Origin: Planctomycetota bacterium
GTDB lineage: Bacteria > Planctomycetota > Planctomycetia > Gemmatales > Gemmataceae
Reading direction: 5' to 3'
Assembly (NCBI GenBank): GCA_021324515.1
Contig: JAJPIY010000299.1
Location: 1 to 49,174, forward strand
DNA length: 49,174 nt
The translations under genes were made by a program, and so were the position numbers. This document shows, one piece after another, positions 43,166-49,174 of the stretch. Below the pieces are notes generated by a model. The model was not told the DNA's origin, made no database searches, and saw only the letters and a program-made list of their open reading frames with translations. The number at the start of each line of letters is the position of its first letter. Position 1 is the stretch's first letter.

Positions 43166-45013
43166 ATGCACTCGTTGCGAATCGCGCGTGGAAAGTGTTT
43201 GCCCTTGGGTGCTTCGGCGTTGCCCAACGGCGTCAACTTTGCTTTACTCTGCCGTAACGGCACAGCCGTCACACTGGTCATTTATCCTCTCGAGGGCGGC
43301 CCGCCAATCGCCGAACTGCCGCTCGATCGGCGGCGTAATCGCACCGGCGATCACTGGCATATCCTCGTCGCCGGCTTGCCGCCTTCGTTCACCTACGGCT
43401 GGCGCGTCGATGGTCCCAAGGGCCCGGGGCACCATTTCGATCCGTCGATCGTTCTGCTGGATCCTGCGGCCACGGCCTTGTCTGGCGGCGCCCGCTGGGG
43501 AGAATCCCCCGATCCGCCCAATCAACGCTTCACCTCCCGCCGCAGTCTGTATTTGCGCCGCCCCTTTCATTGGGGCGAGGACGTTCCGCTCTTGACGCCG
43601 CTGGAAGACACGATCATTTACGAGTTGCACGTGCGCGGCTTCACTTGTCATCCCCACTCTGGCGTTGCCCACCCCGGCACGTTCGCCGGCTTGATGGAAA
43701 AGATCCCCTATTTGCGAGCCCTGGGCATCACCGCCGTCGAACTGCTGCCCATCCATGAATTCGACGAGTGCGATTGCATCTTCCGCAATCCGGACACAGG
43801 CGAACGGCTGCGCAATTTCTGGGGCTACAATAGCATTGCTTTCGGCGCGGTCAAAGCGGCCTACGCCAGCACGGGACCAGAACACGGACAAGTCACCGAA
43901 TTCCGCGAGATGGTCCGCGCCTTACACGCGGCCGGCATCGAGGTTTATCTCGACGTGGTTTTCAATCACACCGGCGAAGGCGATGAACGCGGTCGCACCT
44001 ATTCGTTCCGCGGCCTGGATAACCAACTTTACTACATGCTCACACCGCAGGGCCGCTACCTGAATTTCTCCGGCTGCGGCAATACCGTCAACTGTAATCA
44101 TCCCGTGGTGCGCAATCAGCTGATCCAGTGCTTGCAATTCTGGGTGGCCGACATGCATGTCGATGGCCTGCGCTTTGACCTGGCTTCCGTCTTGGGCCGC
44201 GATTACCTGGGCCGCGTCCTGGTCGAGCCGCCTGTGGTGGAGCGGATTGCCGAGGAAAGCGTGCTCACCGATACCAAGCTAATTGCCGAGCCATGGGACG
44301 CAGCCGGCCTGTACCAGGTCGGTCGTTTCCCCTTTGGCCGACGTTGGTCGGAATGGAATGGCCTGTACCGCGATCACGTCCGCCGTTTCTGGCGTGGCGA
44401 GCCGGGCATGGCAGGGCAGCTGGCGACGCGCCTATGCGGCAGTTCCGACCTCTACGAAAGTTCCGGTCGCAAACCGACTCATTCGATCAATTTCGTCACC
44501 TGTCACGATGGCTTCACGCTCTGGGACCTCGTGTCCTACAATCAAAAGCACAATCGCGCCAACGGCGAAGATGAGCGCGACGGCAGCAACGAGAATTACA
44601 GTTGGAACTGCGGCGTCGAAGGGCCGACTACCGATCGGGACGTCCTTGCTCTACGCCAGCGCCAGGCGCGGAACTTGATCGCTACATTGTTGCTCTCCCA
44701 GGGCGTGCCCATGCTGCTGGCCGGCGACGAATTCTTACGCACCCAACAAGGGAACAACAATGCCTGGTGCCAGGACAATGAAATCTCTTGGGTTGATTGG
44801 ACGCTGGCCGAACGCAACGCTGGGTTTTTGCGTTTCGTCCGCGAGATGATCGCCCTGCGCAAACGACATCCGGCCTTGCCGGCGAGACTGGCTGCGCGAT
44901 CCCGACGTGATCTGGCACGGCGTTATTCCCTACAAACCCGACTTTTCGCCCTGGAGCCGCAGTCTCGCTCTGGTCTTGGACGGCCGCCGTACCGGCCGCG
45001 AGCGGGATCGTGA
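43166..45013 (+). CDS. glgX: Glycogen debranching enzyme GlgX, C-terminus lost to a frameshift
   Basis: GlgX removes alpha-1,6-linked side chains from phosphorylase-limited glycogen. A CBM48-like module (about 5-140) precedes the GH13 barrel. Visible motifs are LDVVFNHTGEGDE, the nucleophile in VDGLRFDLAS, acid/base LIAEPWDAAGLYQVGRFP, and FVTCHDGFTLWDLVSYNQKH. The frame is good up to LRKRHPAL (about 44878). After that it turns into Arg-rich nonsense and stops at 45013. The natural C-terminal domain continues in another frame (44880-45221). One extra C near 44879 explains the break. The catalytic barrel is nearly complete, so partial function is conceivable. A terminator-like stem lies just upstream. 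Confidence 0.88.
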   Translation: MHSLRIARGKCLPLGASALPNGVNFALLCRNGTAVTLVIYPLEGGPPIAELPLDRRRNRTGDHWHILVAGLPPSFTYGWRVDGPKGPGHHFDPSIVLLDPAATALSGGARWGESPDPPNQRFTSRRSLYLRRPFHWGEDVPLLTPLEDTIIYELHVRGFTCHPHSGVAHPGTFAGLMEKIPYLRALGITAVELLPIHEFDECDCIFRNPDTGERLRNFWGYNSIAFGAVKAAYASTGPEHGQVTEFREMVRALHAAGIEVYLDVVFNHTGEGDERGRTYSFRGLDNQLYYMLTPQGRYLNFSGCGNTVNCNHPVVRNQLIQCLQFWVADMHVDGLRFDLASVLGRDYLGRVLVEPPVVERIAEESVLTDTKLIAEPWDAAGLYQVGRFPFGRRWSEWNGLYRDHVRRFWRGEPGMAGQLATRLCGSSDLYESSGRKPTHSINFVTCHDGFTLWDLVSYNQKHNRANGEDERDGSNENYSWNCGVEGPTTDRDVLALRQRQARNLIATLLLSQGVPMLLAGDEFLRTQQGNNNAWCQDNEISWVDWTLAERNAGFLRFVREMIALRKRHPALPARLAARSRRDLARRYSLQTRLFALEPQSRSGLGRPPYRPRAGS

Positions 45014-45221
45014 CATCTACATGGTCTTCAACGCTTGGATCGGCACGCTGAATTTCCGCATCCCCCCGGCGCCGCAGGGCCGACCGTGGCACCGCGTCGT
45101 CGATACGGCCCTGGACCCTCCCAAGGACATTGTCGGCTTGGACGAAGGGCCGCGGATCGAAGTTGGTTCGACATATCCCGTGGTGCCGTTCTCGACCGTA
45201 GTGCTAATCGCCGAGGGATGA
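44880..45221 (+). pseudogene. glgX: Out-of-frame C-terminal segment of glgX
   Basis: In the shifted frame the text RRDWLRDPDVIWHG begins at 44880 and continues through FSPWSRSLALVLDGRR, DRDIYMVFNAWIGTLNF, WHRVVDTALDPP and PFSTVVLIAEG. This is the normal GlgX C-terminal beta-sandwich. No separate ribosome-binding site is evident, so it is not a gene on its own. Either the genome or the sequence read has a one-base insertion. Confidence 0.85.
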
Positions 45222-45316
45222 GAAGGTCCGCCGCAGGCTGGCTTCAAATCCCAGCACGATGAGGACTTCTCAGGTCCACTTTATCAAATTACTTTAAGAG
45301 CAGAAAAATACGTATC

Positions 45317-46444
45317 TTAACTGGCAGGACCAGGGCAAAAACTTACCACGGTCTGAACTCCTCGTTCTCCATGCACATATAGATCCCCGTCGAGGACTTC
45401 GTATCGCCATTCAGCTAATTGCAGCGCTTCGGCCATTTGTTGCACACCGTTACCGCCAAGCGCACTCGGCGCCGCTGTGCCGCCCACCAGGCGCGGGGCG
45501 ATGAAAATGTGGAACTCATCAAGGGCCGCAGCATCGAAAAACGCCCCCAACACACCGCCGCCGCCCTCGACCAAAACGTTGGTGCAACGCCGGCGGCCCA
45601 ATTCCTCCAGCAGTGCATCGACCGAAACACGGCCTTGATGGTCCGGCAAAATGAGCACTTCGCAGCCGTGTGACTGGAGGGCGGCTCGCTTGGTCTGCGG
45701 CATGCGCTCCGTGGCGGCGAGGATCGTCGGCGTGAGGCGGGCCGTCTGCACCACAAAGGCATCTTCCGGAATGCGGCCCTGGCTGTCGAGAATGATGCGG
45801 GCCGGGGTACGGGGACCGGGCGGACGGGCCGTCAGCTGCGGATTGTCGGCGCGGATTGTGCCGACGCCGACGACGATCCCATCCATGCGACCGCGCAGCT
45901 CGTGGACACGGCGGCGCGAGGTTTCGTTGCTGATCCAGCGTGAATCGCCGCTACGCGTAGCGATTTTGCCGTCGAGTGTCATGGCCCATTTGGCGTGGAC
46001 CCACGGCTTGCCGGTCGCCAGCAGTTTCCGATACGGCGCATTGAGCCGCTGCGCCTCTGCTTCGCCGACGCCGAACTCGACGGTGACACCGGCTTGTCGC
46101 AGCAATTCCGCCCCTTTGCCGGCAACGGCAGGAAACGGATCGGGCATGGCGGCGACGACGCGGCAGATACCGGCACGGATTATGGCATCGGTGCAAGGAG
46201 GCGTCTTGCCGTGATGGCAACACGGTTCCAGTGTGACGTAAAGGGTGGCGCCGCACGCCGCTTCGCCGGCAGCGGCGAGAGCATGGATCTCGGCATGGGC
46301 TTCCCCGTAGCGCTGGTGCCACCCTTCGCCGACGAGTTGCCCGTCGCGCACCACCACGGCACCCACCAACGGGTTCGGCTCGACATAACCGCGGCCCCGT
46401 TCTGCCAAGGTAAGGGCGCGGTGCATCCACTTAGCGTCGTCCAC
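45317..46444 (-). CDS. ribD: Bifunctional riboflavin biosynthesis deaminase/reductase
   Basis: RibD carries out the second and third steps of riboflavin synthesis: deamination of the pyrimidine, then NADPH reduction of the ribose side chain. The 375-residue protein has both halves. The deaminase zinc site is HAEIHA (H50, E52) with PCCHHGKTPPC (C75, C84). The reductase half begins at about 150 (PWVHAKWAMTLDGKIATRSG), with DGIVVGVGTIRADNPQLTAR and VLVEGGGGVLGAFF. It is a normal full-length enzyme. It lies 29 bp behind gyrA on the same strand, so the two may share a transcript. No other rib gene is near. Confidence 0.95.
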   Translation of the reverse strand: MDDAKWMHRALTLAERGRGYVEPNPLVGAVVVRDGQLVGEGWHQRYGEAHAEIHALAAAGEAACGATLYVTLEPCCHHGKTPPCTDAIIRAGICRVVAAMPDPFPAVAGKGAELLRQAGVTVEFGVGEAEAQRLNAPYRKLLATGKPWVHAKWAMTLDGKIATRSGDSRWISNETSRRRVHELRGRMDGIVVGVGTIRADNPQLTARPPGPRTPARIILDSQGRIPEDAFVVQTARLTPTILAATERMPQTKRAALQSHGCEVLILPDHQGRVSVDALLEELGRRRCTNVLVEGGGGVLGAFFDAAALDEFHIFIAPRLVGGTAAPSALGGNGVQQMAEALQLAEWRYEVLDGDLYVHGERGVQTVVSFCPGPAS

Positions 46445-46473
46445 GCGTTGTCCCCTGCGCCTCCTTTGACGTC

Positions 46474-49174
46474 TTACTCGGCTGGCGGCGGTGCCTCGGA
46501 TGTATCGGCCGTTTGGGCTTGCTCCTCCGAGTCTTCGCGCGCCACGCGGGCGATCGACGCGATTTTGTCGCCTTCGTTGAGGTTCATGATGCGCACCCCT
46601 TGGGTATTGCGACCGACGACGCGGATTTCGTGGACGTGCGTGCGATTGACCATGCCGGCGGTGGTGATGAGCATAATATCATCGGGGTCGCGCACCGACA
46701 CCACGCCGACGACCTTACCGTTGCGTTCCGTGGTGCGGATGTCGCGGATGCCCTTGCCGCCGCGGCGTTGCTTGCGATAGTGCATGGCCGAGCGCTCGTT
46801 TTCTCCGGTCGCAGACGTTCCCAGCTCGCTGTCTTCGTTTTCTCCGATCGCTGGTGTCGTCGGCTCGTCTTCTTCCTCCGCTTCGATCGGTCCCGCGCCC
46901 GTGGTGTTGGCGCCGAAGGGCGTTCGTTTGCCGTAGCCGTTCTCGCACACCGTCAGCAGATAACCTTCTGGGTCGGCAACGACCATGCCGACAACTTCGT
47001 CGTCGCCTTGCAAGGTGATGCCTTTGACGCCACGGGCAGCGCGGCCCATAGCCCGGACGTCCGATTCATCAAAGCGAATGGCCATACCGTTGCGAGTGCA
47101 AAGCAGTACTTCGTCGCCCGGCTGCGTCAAGACCACATCGATAAGCATATCGCCTTCATCGAGGCTGATGCCGATGATGCCGCCGCTGCGTGGCCGGCTG
47201 TACTCTTGTAACGCCGTCTTCTTCACCAGGCCGCGACGGGTGGCCATAAGCAGATGACCGCCAGCGTCGAAACGGCGTACGGGGATCAGACTGGTGATCT
47301 TCTCTTCGGGTTTGAGCGCTAGCACGTTGGCGATGGCCCGGCCCGTCGAGGTACGGCTGCCGGCCGGGATGTCGTAGACCTTGATCCAGTACAGTTGGCC
47401 GCGATTGGTGAAGCACAACAAATAAGCATGGGTCGATGCGACGAAGAAATGTTCGATGAAATCGTCTTCGCGCGTGGCGCCGCCGGAGACGCCCTTGCCG
47501 CCGCGGTGCTGGCTGCGGTAGGTGCTGAGCGGCAGCCGTTTGATGTAGCCGGCATGGCTGATAGTGACGGCGTTGTCCTCTTCGGCGATCAGGTCTTCCA
47601 TGTCCAGCCGGCCGACTTCGCCGGTGATCTCTGTCCGGCGATCGTCGCCGTACTTGTCGCGCAACTCGCGCAGGTCCTCCTTGATGACCTCGCGGATGTT
47701 CTGTTCACTGCTCAACAGGTGTTCATAGCTGAGAATTTTGCCACGCAGGTCGTTGTACTCTTTGAGGATCTCATCGCGTTCGAGGGCGGCGAGTTGGCCC
47801 AGTTGCATGCGGACCACGGCCTCGGCCTGGGCCTCGGTCATCCGATAGCTCGGCAACACGCCGATCTCGCGCTGGAGGGCTTGAAAATGCTCTTCGCCTA
47901 GCGCCCGGCTCATGACGGCTGCCGCCACTTCGAGACCTTGCAATTGTGCCTTGGCCTCGGCCCGGCTCGGCGAGCGGCGGCAGATGGCGATGACCTCATC
48001 CAGCGACGAGATGGCGATGAGTTGGCCTTCCAGGACGTGCGCCCGCCGTTTGGCTTCGCGCATCTGAAACTCGGTGCGGCGGCGAATCACCGAAGCGCGA
48101 TGGCGGATGAATTCCTCCAGCATCCGCTTGAGCGTCAACAGTTCCGGCCGACCATCCACCAGGGCCAAGAGAATGATGCTGACCGTTTTCTCCAGCGGGG
48201 AATACTGATAGAGTTGATTGAGGACCAGGTGCGGATCGGCGTCGCGCTTGAGGTAGATGACCAGGCGTACCGGCTCGCCGTTGCGGGCGCTGGATTCGTC
48301 GCGGATATCGCGGATGCCTTTTATCTTTTCTTCCTTGACCAGTTCGCCGATGGCGGCGGCGAGGCGATTGCGCGTCTGCTGATAGGGCACTTCGGTGATA
48401 ATAATTTGCGGTTGGCCGTTCTCTTCGCGAATGTCGGCGCGGGCGCGGAGGGTGATCTTGCCGCGGCCGGTGGCGTAGCCATCGAGGATTCCCTGTCGGC
48501 CGCAGATGATGCCACCGGTCGGAAAATCGGGACCGGGGAGGATTTCCATCAACTCGTGCAGGGTAACATCCGGCTCCTCGATGACCTTGATGGCGGCGTC
48601 GCACACTTCGCGCAGATTGTGCGGCGGAATGTCAGTGGCCATGCCGACGGCAATGCCTTCGGCGCCATTGACCAGCAGGTTGGGGAATTTGCTGGGCAAG
48701 ACGAGCGGTTCGCGATGCCTGCTATCGTAGCTATCGATGAAATCGACGGTATCGGCTTCCAAGTCGGCAAGCATCTCGGCGCCGATAGGTGTCAGCCGCG
48801 CTTCGGTGTAGCGAGGGGCGGCGGGCGGCAGGCCGGCGATGGAGCCGAAATTGCCCTGCGGATGCACCAGGCAATAGCGCATGTTCCAATCTTGCGCCAT
48901 GCGCACCAGCGTCGCATAGATCGACTGATCGCCGTGGGGATGATAGCGCTTCATCGTCTCGCCGATGATGCCGGCGCATTTGCTGGTTGATCCGGTCGGC
49001 CCCAACCCCAGGTCGTTCATGGCCACCAGGATGCGCCGCTGCGACGGCTTAAGGCCGTCACGCACATCGGGCAAGGCCCGACTGATGATGACGCTCATGG
49101 CGTAGCTGAGGTAGCTGTCCTTCAGCTCATCGGCAATGTTGAGCGAATCGTAACCGTTGCCGTTGCTGTCCGGC
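46474..49174 (-). CDS. gyrA: DNA gyrase subunit A (5' end outside the window)
   Basis: This is gyrase A, which cuts and rejoins DNA during supercoiling. At least 899 residues are visible; the frame runs off the right edge, where [20 protein letters not shown] precedes the core. The catalytic Tyr is in [10 protein letters not shown]. The quinolone region reads [17 protein letters not shown], so E. coli positions 83 and 87 are Gln and Ala. The C-terminal beta-pinwheel has blade motifs [23 protein letters not shown] and GRNTQGV. An acidic insert of about 40 residues ([20 protein letters not shown]) splits one blade loop. The ending is acidic/Pro-rich. The canonical GyrA box at blade 1 is altered by one residue (QHR for QRR). 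ribD follows after 29 bp. Confidence 0.95.
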   Translation of the reverse strand, partial: PDSNGNGYDSLNIADELKDSYLSYAMSVIISRALPDVRDGLKPSQRRILVAMNDLGLGPTGSTSKCAGIIGETMKRYHPHGDQSIYATLVRMAQDWNMRYCLVHPQGNFGSIAGLPPAAPRYTEARLTPIGAEMLADLEADTVDFIDSYDSRHREPLVLPSKFPNLLVNGAEGIAVGMATDIPPHNLREVCDAAIKVIEEPDVTLHELMEILPGPDFPTGGIICGRQGILDGYATGRGKITLRARADIREENGQPQIIITEVPYQQTRNRLAAAIGELVKEEKIKGIRDIRDESSARNGEPVRLVIYLKRDADPHLVLNQLYQYSPLEKTVSIILLALVDGRPELLTLKRMLEEFIRHRASVIRRRTEFQMREAKRRAHVLEGQLIAISSLDEVIAICRRSPSRAEAKAQLQGLEVAAAVMSRALGEEHFQALQREIGVLPSYRMTEAQAEAVVRMQLGQLAALERDEILKEYNDLRGKILSYEHLLSSEQNIREVIKEDLRELRDKYGDDRRTEITGEVGRLDMEDLIAEEDNAVTISHAGYIKRLPLSTYRSQHRGGKGVSGGATREDDFIEHFFVASTHAYLLCFTNRGQLYWIKVYDIPAGSRTSTGRAIANVLALKPEEKITSLIPVRRFDAGGHLLMATRRGLVKKTALQEYSRPRSGGIIGISLDEGDMLIDVVLTQPGDEVLLCTRNGMAIRFDESDVRAMGRAARGVKGITLQGDDEVVGMVVADPEGYLLTVCENGYGKRTPFGANTTGAGPIEAEEEDEPTTPAIGENEDSELGTSATGENERSAMHYRKQRRGGKGIRDIRTTERNGKVVGVVSVRDPDDIMLITTAGMVNRTHVHEIRVVGRNTQGVRIMNLNEGDKIASIARVAREDSEEQAQTADTSEAPPPAE

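Noticed and set aside
45236..45260. tRNA-like T-arm sequence (GCTTCAAATCCCAGC)
   Set aside because: No acceptor, D or anticodon stems can be built around it.

Overview
The window is G+C-rich bacterial chromosome with dense, mostly housekeeping gene content on both strands. No rRNA, tRNA or CRISPR array is recognisable. Several traits point to a planctomycete, probably the Gemmata lineage: a secreted PQQ-type beta-propeller, a zinc-ribbon/transmembrane/caspase-fold protein, a Tyr/Pro-rich secreted protein, a membrane-embedded NtrC-type activator, an Ala/Pro-rich N-terminal extension on Rho, and many G/C-rich palindromic repeats between genes. This assignment is inference from gene content; no search was run.

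Layout. 1-690: tandem 34-bp repeats and the frameshifted tail of an IS5-family transposase. 690-3405: an unknown gene overlapping glgB. 3425-7876 (minus): an FAD oxidoreductase of the UDP-galactopyranose-mutase/HemY type, a large GT-C-like membrane protein and a TIM-barrel sugar isomerase. 8517-10213: rpiA-gnd. 10449-12464: a short SecA homologue. 12529-15414: a secreted amidohydrolase and a LarA-like (DUF2088) protein. 15543-17682: a small secreted protein divergent from an animal-like purB. 17802-20867: three Hsp20 genes divergent from a gene that appears to fuse a ribosome-hibernation (HPF/RaiA) domain to sigma-70 regions 2 and 4. 20949-24878: a duplicated parvulin-like protein divergent from a benzoylformate-decarboxylase-like ThDP enzyme. 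25018-29535: hisF, pilT, a membrane-anchored pilB and a CvpA-like gene in one tight run. 29691-34093: an alpha/beta hydrolase and a 1055-residue membrane sigma-54 activator. 34164-37738: PQQ propeller, DedA and CinA. 38157-42671: pseudo-caspase, metallophosphoesterase and rho. 43166-45221: glgX, broken by a frameshift. 45317 to the right edge (minus): ribD and gyrA, the latter running out of the window.

How the genes fit together. glgB and glgX handle glycogen branching and debranching, although they lie far apart. rpiA-gnd form a pentose-phosphate pair. pilT and pilB are type IV pilus motors placed directly behind hisF. The Hsp20 cluster and the HPF-sigma fusion look like a proteostasis/translation-arrest stress locus and are the best candidate for an undescribed system. 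Other points to check are the terminator-like hairpin ending 11 nt before the glgX start codon, a long inverted repeat whose loop holds the pilB ribosome-binding site, a caspase-fold protein without its Cys, a CinA without its deamidase Ser, and two dispersed palindrome families.
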